Source of the DNA: Myxococcales bacterium
GTDB taxonomy: Bacteria; Myxococcota_A; UBA796; GCA-2862545
Length of the DNA: 64,000 nt
Reading direction: 5' to 3'
Assembly: GCA_019634415.1 (NCBI GenBank)
Contig: JAHQVJ010000224.1
Location: 115,541-179,540 of the forward strand
The notes under the pieces were generated by a model, which saw only the letters and a program-made list of their open reading frames with translations, was not told the DNA's origin and ran no database searches. Below are positions 6,388 to 13,991 of the stretch, one piece after another. Every line of letters begins with the position of its first letter. The first letter of the stretch is position 1. The translations under genes and the position numbers were made by a program.

Positions 6388-8924
6388 TTCACGAGGCGCC
6401 GACGATCCACACCAGGCTCCTCCGTGCCGCGTCGCGAGGACTTGCGGCCACGCGTGCTGCCTCGCCCCTCGTCTTCCACCAGCTCCCGCGAGCGCAGCGG
6501 CAGCCAGCCCTCGGGATCCACCGCCACTTCCTTGGGCCCCACACACGCCGCGCGCAGCTGCCCGCGGCCCTCCCGAAGGTCCACCCAGTGCGTGCGCGTG
6601 CTCTTGCGACAGACCACCCGCACCGGCACCCCCAGCGCCGCCTGCGGCACGTCCGACGCCAGCGACACCTCGATGCCCTCCTTCGTGCGACGCCAGCGCC
6701 CCTCCACACTCGGTCGGATCCCTGCGACGAACCAGGTATCGAAGAAGCCGTCCAGCGACTCGCCGGACACCGACTCCAGCTGCGCCTGCAGGCCCGCCAG
6801 GGTCGCGTCCCCCGAGAGGTGGTAGCGATGCAGCGCCTCGAGCAGCTTCGGCTCCCCGATCCGGTGACGCAGCGCGTCTCCCAGTAGGCGCGCCGCGATC
6901 TCGGGGGCGCGCGCATCCCGGGAGCCGACGATGGGTACCAGGGTGTCGTCGGGCAGATCACCGAGTACCAGATCGTCGGAGGTGCGCCAGGCGTCGCCGA
7001 CCTCGGAGCCGTAGGCGTGGTGCACGAAGCGGTCGCGGTACAGCGCCGACAGCGCCAGCGGGATCCAGGCATCGCGCCCCGTCCAGGGACGGTCCCGCCA
7101 GAAGTCGAGGGCCAGCGCATGAGCGAGCCCGCGCTCCAGCGCCTTGGGATGGCGCCGCAGCACCTGCGAGGTCTCGGGCCGGGCCATGAAGGAGCGCAGC
7201 GAGACCAGCACCGCCTGGCCTGGATGGGCCTGCACCTCGGGGCGCAACGCGTTGCCGTCTTGATCCACGGGCGCGGCCAGCAGCATGGGACGGTGCGCTC
7301 CCTCCACCACGGAGACCACGTCGAAGGGGTAGTCCCCCAGCACCCGCTGGTAGAAGTTCACCACGGAGCGAACGAACGTCGGGTCTCCGCCCTTCACGCC
7401 GCTGTGGCTCAACACCCGGACCTCCGGGAACCCGCCCAGGGCGCTGGCCACGGCCTCGCGGTAGTCACCAAAGGCGATGTGGGCATCGCTGGGCACCTCG
7501 GCGGACACCCACTGCCCCTCGCCCTGGGCCATCTGTTCGACCCGACCCGATCCGATGGCCGCCTTCCAGCGACTGGGGGTAGCCGATCCGAGGCGGAGCC
7601 GCGTCGGGTACGGACGCCGCGTGCCGGGCACCTGCGGCATCAGCGCATGCCCGGAGGTCACCCGACCGAGCTCCACCAGCTCGGGCAGCGGGCCCATGGC
7701 ACCCGCCCGCTTGAATCTGGTGGCCTCCGACATCACGCCGGGCTGCGTTCCCTGGCTTCCCGCAGCGGACTCCTGGATCCCCACGGCGTCCTCGAGCGCC
7801 TGCCCCACGTCGAGCTGATTCGAAGCGCGCCACTGCTGGCGCCAGCGCATGTCCACCACCACCGGCTCCCCGGGCTCGAGCGCCCGCGGCAGCTGCCAGC
7901 TCGACAGCGCCACGGTGTCGTCCACGGCGAACGGGCCCCAGGGCACGCCGAGCTGCGTGAGTGGCTCTCCATCCAGCGACAGCTCCGTGATCCGGAGCTC
8001 GGGCGGCACGTGGAGCATGCCCTGCCGGAAGTCGGACGTGGCCTTGGGAACCGCCAGGTGCAGCAGCTCGGTGGCGCGCGAGCTCTGCACGGTGAGGCGA
8101 GCAGCGCTCTCCACCACGACCCCTCGGCCCGTGCTGGTCATGGTCAGGACCGCGTTGGCCAGGCCCTCGGTGATCTCGGCGCGATCCACCACCGCCACGT
8201 GTCGAACCCCCGTGAGCACCCGCCAACGGACGGACTCGTTCTCCCCCACGCCGTGCACGGCCACCACGGAGCGGTAGCTGTCGTCCACCATGCCCGTGGG
8301 ATCCCGCACCCAGGTCAGCCAGCGATCTCCCCCCGTGCCGAAGGCGGGCTCGATCATGGGCAGCCAGCTCCGCTCGGTGCGCGCCTCCACGAGGGCCCGA
8401 CGCGGTCCCGACCGCATCCGCTCCTGTGCCAGCATCACCCGTGGATCGAGGCCGGTGTGGGCCAGCCGCAGGGTGCGGCGCTCCAGCGCCCCTCGCGCCG
8501 TGGCTTGGGCGCTGTTGGGCCGCAAGCTGGAGACGTACACGTGGTCCATGCCCTCGGCGTCGGTCCACACGAGCGACCCGCGGTCGCGCTTGACCACGGG
8601 CCAGGCGTCTACCTGCGCGAGCAGCTCGGCGTCATCGGCGATCACCAGCATCAGATCCAGGGACTCCCGCAGCTGCCCCTCGGCGCGCACCTTCGGCAGT
8701 GCCATCGCGGTGGACAGCGCGAGCGCGTCTCCGCTGTCGGGCACGTCCACCAGCCAGTCCGCATCTCCCACGAAGGCCCAGCCCACCCGAGGACCGCCCT
8801 TACCGTCGGTGATCTCGAAGGCCAGTCCGTCGTCGAGCTGTACGTGCCCGCCGTCCAGCGGCACCGTGGCATCGTCCACGAGGCGCGGCTCCCCCACCAG
8901 CGTCAGGGCCACCGTCGTCCACAT
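6384..8924 (-). CDS. M1 aminopeptidase-like protein with degenerate zinc site
   Basis: 846 residues from the ATG at 8924, chosen because GGGAGG lies just upstream; an in-frame start at 8975 would add 17 residues. The C-terminal half resembles the M1 peptidase fold: 'VVNFYQRVLGDYPFDVVSVVEG', a helical block, then 'SGESLDGFFDTWFVAGIRPSV', the usual M1 tail. The zinc motif HEXXH appears as HALAL (within 'GLAHALALDFW'), and the downstream NEG Glu ligand region reads 'WIPLALSALYRD'. Zinc ligands and catalytic Glu are therefore missing and peptidase activity is not expected. No convincing signal peptide is seen. A scaffold or binding role is possible. It is tail-to-tail with the acyltransferase gene. 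Confidence 0.7.
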   Translation of the reverse strand: MWTTVALTLVGEPRLVDDATVPLDGGHVQLDDGLAFEITDGKGGPRVGWAFVGDADWLVDVPDSGDALALSTAMALPKVRAEGQLRESLDLMLVIADDAELLAQVDAWPVVKRDRGSLVWTDAEGMDHVYVSSLRPNSAQATARGALERRTLRLAHTGLDPRVMLAQERMRSGPRRALVEARTERSWLPMIEPAFGTGGDRWLTWVRDPTGMVDDSYRSVVAVHGVGENESVRWRVLTGVRHVAVVDRAEITEGLANAVLTMTSTGRGVVVESAARLTVQSSRATELLHLAVPKATSDFRQGMLHVPPELRITELSLDGEPLTQLGVPWGPFAVDDTVALSSWQLPRALEPGEPVVVDMRWRQQWRASNQLDVGQALEDAVGIQESAAGSQGTQPGVMSEATRFKRAGAMGPLPELVELGRVTSGHALMPQVPGTRRPYPTRLRLGSATPSRWKAAIGSGRVEQMAQGEGQWVSAEVPSDAHIAFGDYREAVASALGGFPEVRVLSHSGVKGGDPTFVRSVVNFYQRVLGDYPFDVVSVVEGAHRPMLLAAPVDQDGNALRPEVQAHPGQAVLVSLRSFMARPETSQVLRRHPKALERGLAHALALDFWRDRPWTGRDAWIPLALSALYRDRFVHHAYGSEVGDAWRTSDDLVLGDLPDDTLVPIVGSRDARAPEIAARLLGDALRHRIGEPKLLEALHRYHLSGDATLAGLQAQLESVSGESLDGFFDTWFVAGIRPSVEGRWRRTKEGIEVSLASDVPQAALGVPVRVVCRKSTRTHWVDLREGRGQLRAACVGPKEVAVDPEGWLPLRSRELVEDEGRGSTRGRKSSRRGTEEPGVDRRRLVN

Positions 8925-9003
8925 CTGCACCTCCCTCTCGAATGGTGTGATCCGGTCTGTGGGACGTTCACCCACTCACCGTCGAACCGGCGAGCAGCTG
9001 GTC

Positions 9004-9015
9004 GAGCTTAAGCTC
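9004..9015. promoter_or_regulatory. 12-bp perfect palindrome in divergent intergenic region
   Basis: GAGCTTAAGCTC is a perfect palindrome between the divergently transcribed peptidase-like gene (start 8924, minus) and the lipoprotein gene (start 9081, plus). It could be an operator, but it occurs once and no regulator gene is adjacent. Confidence 0.2.
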
Positions 9016-9080
9016 AGGTATGGCCAAGAAAGTAGCGGAATGGTGTTTGCTCCTGGGTGCCTCACCACAGGGAGTGCCCC

Positions 9081-9938
9081 ATGCCCCCCGCGCTTCGACT
9101 CGCCCTACCGCTTCTCGTGATCTCTTGCCAGGAGTACCACATCGGCCCTGCCGCGCCGCCCGACCAGACCACCACCCTGCCCGAGAAGACACAGGAGGGC
9201 ACTCGATCACCGCAGGAGGGCGTCGGCCCCGTCGCCCTGTGTGAGGTCATCCCGGCCGAGCTGCTCCTCTTCCAGGAGACGGCTCACTGGATCGGCAACA
9301 GCTCCTACGCCGCCGACGGCGGCCCGCTCACCTACGAGTGGTCCCTCGTCGATGCACCCACGGGCTCGAACACCGAGTTCCCCCCAGGCTCGCAGCACTC
9401 CCCGAATCGGCTCGAGTTCTCCCCCGATCTGGCGGGCACCTACACAGCACGGCTCATCGTCACCGACGAGTTCGGACAGGCCTCCGATCCGTGCTTCGTC
9501 GACCTGAAGGCCATCCCCGCGAACGAGCTGTGGGTAGAGATGTTCTGGGAGCACGCAAGCGACGACATGGATCTACACCTCGTCCGCGACGACGGCAGTC
9601 CCTTCAGCTCCCAGGACTGCTTCTTCGACAACTGCATCGGTGGCCTGAGCTGGGGTCCGGCAGGCCCCGCGGGCAACCCGGCGCTCGATCTGGACGACAT
9701 TCCCGGCACCGGACCCGAGAACATCAACGTCGAACGACCGGAGGACCTGACCTACCGAGTGTTCGTGCACGACTACACTCTGGCCTACACCCACTTCACT
9801 CCCGCCAACGACGTCACCGTGCGCATCCACATCGACGGTGAGCTGGTATGGGAGGATACACGGAGTATCTCGGGCGAAGATACCTTCGAGCACTTCGCTG
9901 ACATCCACTGGGCCACGGGTGAGGTGGAGATGCGGTAG
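9081..9938 (+). CDS. Lipoprotein with PKD-like domain and YfaP-like C-terminus
   Basis: 285 residues from the ATG at 9081, preceded by GGGAG. The N-terminus MPPALRLALPLLVISC is a lipoprotein signal with lipobox VISC, so it should be anchored in the inner or outer membrane. Residues of about 50-135 ('LTYEWSLVDAPTGSNTEF', 'GTYTARLIVTD') look like a PKD/Ig-type beta-sandwich. The C-terminal part has 'SDDMDLHLV', 'CFFDNC' and 'VRIHIDGELVWED', resembling the DUF2135/YfaP pattern of surface proteins. Mature-region Cys residues suggest disulphides and an extracytoplasmic location. The function is unknown. Confidence 0.75.
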   Translation: MPPALRLALPLLVISCQEYHIGPAAPPDQTTTLPEKTQEGTRSPQEGVGPVALCEVIPAELLLFQETAHWIGNSSYAADGGPLTYEWSLVDAPTGSNTEFPPGSQHSPNRLEFSPDLAGTYTARLIVTDEFGQASDPCFVDLKAIPANELWVEMFWEHASDDMDLHLVRDDGSPFSSQDCFFDNCIGGLSWGPAGPAGNPALDLDDIPGTGPENINVERPEDLTYRVFVHDYTLAYTHFTPANDVTVRIHIDGELVWEDTRSISGEDTFEHFADIHWATGEVEMR

Positions 9939-10049
9939 GGCCCCTCACACCTCGCACGAGACCGACGCGGGGAACGACCTCGATGTCGTGGTCCAGCAGG
10001 AGAGTCTCCCCGCCCGTGCAGTCGTCGCTTGGGTACACGAGCAAGACAA

Positions 10050-10063
10050 GCGCCTGCGGGCGC
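10050..10063 (-). terminator. Possible terminator after beta-helix gene
   Basis: GCGCC-TGCG-GGCGC forms a 5-bp GC stem directly after the minus-strand stop at 10064. On the minus strand it is followed by TTGTCTTG. The U-tract is weak, so this is tentative. Confidence 0.3.
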
Positions 10064-10972
10064 TCACTCCTCGTAGTAGAGGTCTCCGTCGCCGCAGACC
10101 TCGTGGTCGACGTAGGCCACGCCCACGTTGCCGTCGAGCTCCGTGGCGGACGACCCGCGGCTCACGAACGCCACCCCCAGCCAGGGAGCGCTGTCGGCGG
10201 ACGCATCGTTGCCCGCCAGCAACAGGTTGCGCGAGGCCGCAGCTCCCGGCAGCTGCGCGCCTGCGTTGGTGACGGACGCATACCAGTAGCGGCCGCTCTT
10301 CACGTCGAAGGCGTTGTCGCTCACCGTGCAGTCGATGCAGCCCGCCAGCGCCACACCGCTGGTGCGGAACTGGGGGGTGTCCACCACCGGGCCCGTGAAG
10401 CGGTTGCCGAACACGTCGGCGCCCGTGGCGTTGTAGACCAGAATACCGATGCCGCCACCGTTCCCACCACGATCCAGGCGCGTGGCGAGCCCGTCGATGG
10501 TGTTGTTGCGGATGGTCCAGTACTCCCCACCCGTCACTCGCTCGCTGTGGCAGTCACGCACGGCGGAGCCCGCGTTGGTGACGGCCTGAGCACAGCCAGC
10601 GAAGCGATTGTCCACCACCTCGATGCGATCGGCGCTCGAGCCGAGGCGCTGATCGCTGCCGTAGACCCCCAGATCGAGCTTCGACGACGTGCAATCGAAC
10701 ACGAAGCCCTCGATCACCGAGCCCGAGGCCGCGGCCGCCACGGTGAGCCCGGCACGCACCCGGCCCCCCACCCTCACACCCCGCGCGATCACGGCGTCGT
10801 GACCCACCACGTGGACGGGTCGAGTGAGCTGTGCGCCCGCGTACCGGCCCGCGGACACCTCGATGACGGGCGCCGTTCCCTCGTCTACCGCTTGCTGGAT
10901 GGTGGCGAAGTCCTGCGGCACACGATCGGTGTCGGACGCCAGGGCTGCGGTGATGAGCAACGAGGTGATCAT
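10064..10972 (-). CDS. Secreted right-handed parallel beta-helix protein
   Basis: 302 residues from the ATG at 10972, preceded by GGAGAG. MITSLLITAALASDTDRV is a short signal peptide with likely cleavage after ALA. The rest is a run of short beta-strand repeats ('VIARGVRVGGRVRAGLTVAA', 'WTIRNNTIDGL', 'DVFGNRFTGPVV', 'DCTVSDNAFDV'), the pattern of pectate-lyase-like or periplasmic NosD/CASH domains that bind or cleave polysaccharides. It is the last gene of the minus-strand exopolysaccharide operon, 66 bases after the phosphoglycosyltransferase gene. A role in polymer modification or export is plausible. No catalytic residues can be assigned with confidence. Confidence 0.75.
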   Translation of the reverse strand: MITSLLITAALASDTDRVPQDFATIQQAVDEGTAPVIEVSAGRYAGAQLTRPVHVVGHDAVIARGVRVGGRVRAGLTVAAAASGSVIEGFVFDCTSSKLDLGVYGSDQRLGSSADRIEVVDNRFAGCAQAVTNAGSAVRDCHSERVTGGEYWTIRNNTIDGLATRLDRGGNGGGIGILVYNATGADVFGNRFTGPVVDTPQFRTSGVALAGCIDCTVSDNAFDVKSGRYWYASVTNAGAQLPGAAASRNLLLAGNDASADSAPWLGVAFVSRGSSATELDGNVGVAYVDHEVCGDGDLYYEE

Positions 10973-11038
10973 GGCACTCTCCGACCTGATTCTACCAAGG
11001 ATCCTGCTGTCGTGGGCATCGCGCACTCTCTGCGACGA

Positions 11039-11659
11039 TCAGTCGGCGTCGGAGCCCATGAATTCGGGCATGGTGGCGTGCCCCTCGGCGCTCACGCCGT
11101 TGGCCCGCACCAAGGCGGTGACCGTGCGAGCCAAGATGGCGGCGTCGAGGAGCGGGTTCCAGTGCTCGACGTACCAGACGTCGTGCTCGAACTTCTCCTC
11201 CCAGCTCACGCTGTTCCGCCCGTGGATCTGCGCCCAGCCCGTGAGCCCCGGCATCACCCGCTGGCGCTGACGCTGACGCCGTGAGTAGCGAGGAAGGTAG
11301 CGGGTGAGCAGCGGCCGCGGGCCCACCAGCGACATGTCGCCGCGAATCACGTTGACGAGCTGCGGCAGCTCGTCGAGGCTGGTCTTCCGCAGCAGCGCAC
11401 CCAAGCGTGTGATCCGCTTGTGGTCGTCGGCAGGAGAGGCCTCGACCGGAGCCGTCCGCATGGTGCGGAACTTCCAGATCTCGAACTCCCGCTCGTCGTG
11501 CCCCACTCGACGCTGTCGAAACAGGATGGGCCGGCCCATGGTGGCCCAGACCGCCGCCGACACCCCCGCCATCACGGGCGCGGCCACCACCACGGCCGGC
11601 ACGGCCACCGCCAGGTCCATCACCCGCTTGATGCGGTATGCCACGCCACGCTGCCTCAT
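11039..11659 (-). CDS. Initiating phosphoglycosyltransferase, PglC/WcaJ family (monotopic)
   Basis: 206 residues, the short PglC-like size. After an N-terminal re-entrant membrane helix (RVMDLAVAVPAVVVAAPVMAG) come 'GRPILFRQRRVG', 'FEIWKFRTM', 'RKTSLDELPQLVNVIRGDMS' with the catalytic Asp96-Glu97 dyad, and 'LVGPRPLL'. The enzyme transfers a sugar phosphate from a UDP-sugar to undecaprenyl phosphate, the first committed step in making the lipid-linked repeat unit. The start at 11659 shares ATGA with the upstream FkbM-like gene; a start at 11683 would add eight residues. C-terminal 'VMPGLTGWAQIHGRN' is also family-typical. Confidence 0.92.
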   Translation of the reverse strand: MRQRGVAYRIKRVMDLAVAVPAVVVAAPVMAGVSAAVWATMGRPILFRQRRVGHDEREFEIWKFRTMRTAPVEASPADDHKRITRLGALLRKTSLDELPQLVNVIRGDMSLVGPRPLLTRYLPRYSRRQRQRQRVMPGLTGWAQIHGRNSVSWEEKFEHDVWYVEHWNPLLDAAILARTVTALVRANGVSAEGHATMPEFMGSDAD

Positions 11660-12414
11660 CGGAGCGACTTCCCGGGCGGGCACCCGATCACGTCACCGAA
11701 GGGGGGACGACCATCGAAGGGCAGCGGCGTGGGTCCACCATCGATGCGCGACAGCCGGTAGCCAAGGTCCTTGAGCGCCGCGGTGAAGGCGGCCAGTCGC
11801 TCCCGGGTGTCGCGCCGACGCGATCCTCCCGTGATCACCACCCAGGGCTGCAACCCCTCGATCACCTGCTCACCTCCCTTCAGGACCGACACATCGGCCC
11901 GGTCTCCGTCCACCTTCAGGACGTGCAGCTCCTTGAACCATCCCTCGTCCAGCAACGCATCGAGGGTGGAGGCCCCTTCGCCACGGACCCGCTCCCCCAA
12001 GTTCATGCGCAGCACGTCCACGTGGTCGAAGCCGTTCAGATCGAGGTTGCGCGACAGACGATCGGCGGCCTCCTCGTCGGGCTCCACACAGACCACACGA
12101 CCTCGTGACCCCACCCGCTTCGCGGCGAACAAGGCGACCTCCCCCACCCTGGACCCCAGCTCCACCATCGTCTGGTCGCGCTTGCACAACGTGCGCAGAC
12201 GCTTCAGCACGTGGGTGGCGTGGCTGCCCTTCCAGAAGATGTCGCTGCCCTCCACGGACTTCAGATCGAGCTCGAACTTCAGGTCGCCGTCGAAGTCGTT
12301 GACCACGATGCTGCCTTCGAAGTTGTCGGCCAGCCGCCGCAGCGGCCCGGTCAGCATGGGCAGGCCGCCGAGGGACTGGGCGAGCGCGCGCGCCATCAAC
12401 AGCTGGGTGTACAT
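11656..12414 (-). CDS. FkbM-like SAM-dependent methyltransferase
   Basis: 252 residues from the ATG at 12414, preceded by GAGGGAAGG. The SAM-binding region reads 'TMVELGSRVGEVALFAAKRV', with the acidic loop 'VCVEPDEEAADRL' and 'HVLKVDGDRADVSVLKGGEQVI' further on, the order seen in the FkbM family. Such enzymes often O-methylate sugars in surface glycans. The classic VxNIGAN-type motif is altered to VELGSRVG, so the assignment is to the family, not to a substrate. It lies between the UDP-sugar dehydrogenase and the initiating transferase and is coupled to the latter. Confidence 0.7.
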   Translation of the reverse strand: MYTQLLMARALAQSLGGLPMLTGPLRRLADNFEGSIVVNDFDGDLKFELDLKSVEGSDIFWKGSHATHVLKRLRTLCKRDQTMVELGSRVGEVALFAAKRVGSRGRVVCVEPDEEAADRLSRNLDLNGFDHVDVLRMNLGERVRGEGASTLDALLDEGWFKELHVLKVDGDRADVSVLKGGEQVIEGLQPWVVITGGSRRRDTRERLAAFTAALKDLGYRLSRIDGGPTPLPFDGRPPFGDVIGCPPGKSLR

Positions 12415-12424
12415 GCCCTTCCCT

Positions 12425-13561
12425 CTATGGCCACCCGCCACACAGGTCCATCCAGTCCCGTCCCGACGGCGGACCGTGGGCTCGGTACACCTCGTGGGCC
12501 ACCGCCAGGACGACGAGATCCCGCGTCATCGCCTCGTCCAGCGACACCTCGCGGAGATCGGGGGGGACGCGGACGAAGGGATCCGTGACCACGACGTCGA
12601 GATCGACGGACAGTCGCCGCGCGAGCTGCAGGGCCGGCGCGTTGCGTTCGTCGTCGACGTCGGGCTTGTAGGCGAGGCCCAGGATCGCGATGGCCCGACC
12701 CGCGCCAGCCTCCTCGCGGATGCGCCGCTCGACGCGATGCACCACTGCCGTGTTCACCTCGCGCGCCGCGCGGAACAGCTCCGTGCCCTGCACTCCCTGG
12801 GTCATCAGGAACCACGGATCCACCGGAATGCAGTGCCCACCCACGCCCGGCCCCGGGTGCAGCAGCGACACCCTCGGGTGGCGGTTGGCCAGCTCCCGCA
12901 CTCGGGCCGGATCCAGACCGTGCTGCTCGGCGAGGTGGGCCACGCTGTTGGCCAGCGCCAGCTGCACGTCTCGACTGGCGTTCTCCACGAGCTTGGTGAG
13001 CTCCGCCGTGCGCGCGTCGCACGAGAGCAGCTCCCCCTCGGCCACCGACCGCCACAGGGCGACCGCCGCAGCGGTGGAGTCCTCGTCCACACCGCCGACG
13101 AGTCTGTCGTTGTGGACCATCTCTCGCAGCGCATCCCCTGGCAGGACGCGCTCCGGACAGTGCGCCACCCGGAGGGTGGGATCCCGCGCTCGCAGCGTGG
13201 CCGCCACCTCGTCGGTGGTACCCACGGGCACCGTGCTCTGAATCGCCACCAGGGCCCCCCGAGGCGCCACCGACGCTACGGTGGCCACGGCGTGTTGCAG
13301 CTGTGACAGATCCGCCTGCCGATTTGCGTGCAGCGGCGTGGGTACGGAGATCAGGTAGGCCCGCGCCGCGACGGGTCGCGCGGCCACGCGCAGCCCTCCG
13401 TGGAGGACGACCGACAGGGCGTTGCGCAGCCCTGGCTCGGACCCCACCTCGCGGCACTCGATCCGGGCGCGGACCGCGTCGCTCACGTCCACACCCACGA
13501 CGTCCAGACCCGCCCGGCCGAACAGCACGGCCGTCGGCAGGCCCACCCGCCCCAGACCCAC
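12425..13561 (-). CDS. Nucleotide-sugar dehydrogenase (UDP-glucose/ManNAc dehydrogenase family)
   Basis: 378 residues from the GTG at 13561. It shows the Rossmann loop 'GLGRVGLP', 'ISVPTPL', 'STVPVGTTDEV', 'CPERVLPGDAL', 'TKLVENASRD', the catalytic Cys in 'GVGGHCIPVDPWF' (Cys244) and 'LGLAYKPDVDD'. It oxidises the C6 hydroxyl of a UDP-hexose to a uronic acid with NAD. Starting at 13561 omits the first beta strand. The in-frame codons upstream (encoding SLCVV) are open but contain no ATG, GTG or TTG; a CTG at 13570 would restore the fold. The reading frame upstream closes inside the previous gene. Translation may be coupled to that gene's stop at 13578. Confidence 0.88.
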   Translation of the reverse strand: MGLGRVGLPTAVLFGRAGLDVVGVDVSDAVRARIECREVGSEPGLRNALSVVLHGGLRVAARPVAARAYLISVPTPLHANRQADLSQLQHAVATVASVAPRGALVAIQSTVPVGTTDEVAATLRARDPTLRVAHCPERVLPGDALREMVHNDRLVGGVDEDSTAAAVALWRSVAEGELLSCDARTAELTKLVENASRDVQLALANSVAHLAEQHGLDPARVRELANRHPRVSLLHPGPGVGGHCIPVDPWFLMTQGVQGTELFRAAREVNTAVVHRVERRIREEAGAGRAIAILGLAYKPDVDDERNAPALQLARRLSVDLDVVVTDPFVRVPPDLREVSLDEAMTRDLVVLAVAHEVYRAHGPPSGRDWMDLCGGWP

Positions 13562-13577
13562 GACGCACAGCGACGCC

Positions 13578-13892
13578 TCAGTCGTCGGCGACGTGTTCCT
13601 CGAGCTGCATCACCACCCAGTGGTTGAGCACCACCAGCGACCCGCGCGGTAGCGCATTGATCCGCCGCCGCACCTGACCCAGCAGCTCCACGATGTCGCC
13701 GGAGAAGACCGCCGAGTCGTCGAGGTCGGGCACGCGCACGATCCGGTTGCCCGGTGCACGCGATGCGCGGTCCAGCTCCTGCTGGATCCAGCCGTTCACC
13801 AGGCAGAGCTGCGGACGGTTCAGGCGGAGGATCAGGTGACGTAGACCGCCCCTGAGACCTTCCTCACCATCTTTGAGAAACTCTGTGGTCAT
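13578..13892 (-). CDS. Small unknown protein heading the exopolysaccharide operon
   Basis: 104 residues, ATG at 13892 with GGAG upstream. No family is recognised. The sequence is soluble-looking, with alternating helices and strands: 'EEGLRGGLRHLILRLNRPQLCLVNGW', 'NRIVRVPDLDD', 'DIVELLGQVRRRINALPRGSLVVLNHWVVMQLEEHVADD'. Hydrophobic strands 'RIVRV' and 'SLVVLNHWVVM' suggest a compact alpha/beta fold. It is the first gene of the minus-strand operon and overlaps the open frame leading into the dehydrogenase. A regulatory or accessory role in polymer synthesis is a guess from position only. Codon use matches its neighbours. Confidence 0.6.
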   Translation of the reverse strand: MTTEFLKDGEEGLRGGLRHLILRLNRPQLCLVNGWIQQELDRASRAPGNRIVRVPDLDDSAVFSGDIVELLGQVRRRINALPRGSLVVLNHWVVMQLEEHVADD

Positions 13893-13906
13893 GCCCGCTC
13901 CGCCGT

Positions 13907-13923
13907 TCGAGGGTCGTCCTCGA
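13907..13923. promoter_or_regulatory. Inverted repeat in divergent promoter region
   Basis: TCGAGG-GTCGT-CCTCGA lies in the 99-base gap between the minus-strand operon (start 13892) and the plus-strand aminotransferase gene (start 13992). It could be an operator for the divergent pair. No second copy was found. Confidence 0.2.
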
Positions 13924-13991
13924 TGGCCTGTGGGTGCTGCGAAAGAGAGGCGCCCCTTCAGCTTAGCACCAAAGCCGGATACGTCGCGCAC

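Noticed and set aside
7017..9011. Long plus-strand open frame opposite the M1-like gene
   Set aside because: It is the antisense frame of a GC-rich gene; it has no domain, ribosome site or plausible composition.
8940..9046. Two copies of GAATGGTGT 98 bases apart
   Set aside because: They are short, unrelated to gene starts and not symmetrical; chance is sufficient.
9952..10044. Short minus-strand frame after the beta-helix gene
   Set aside because: It overlaps the lipoprotein gene, has no ribosome site and no recognisable product.
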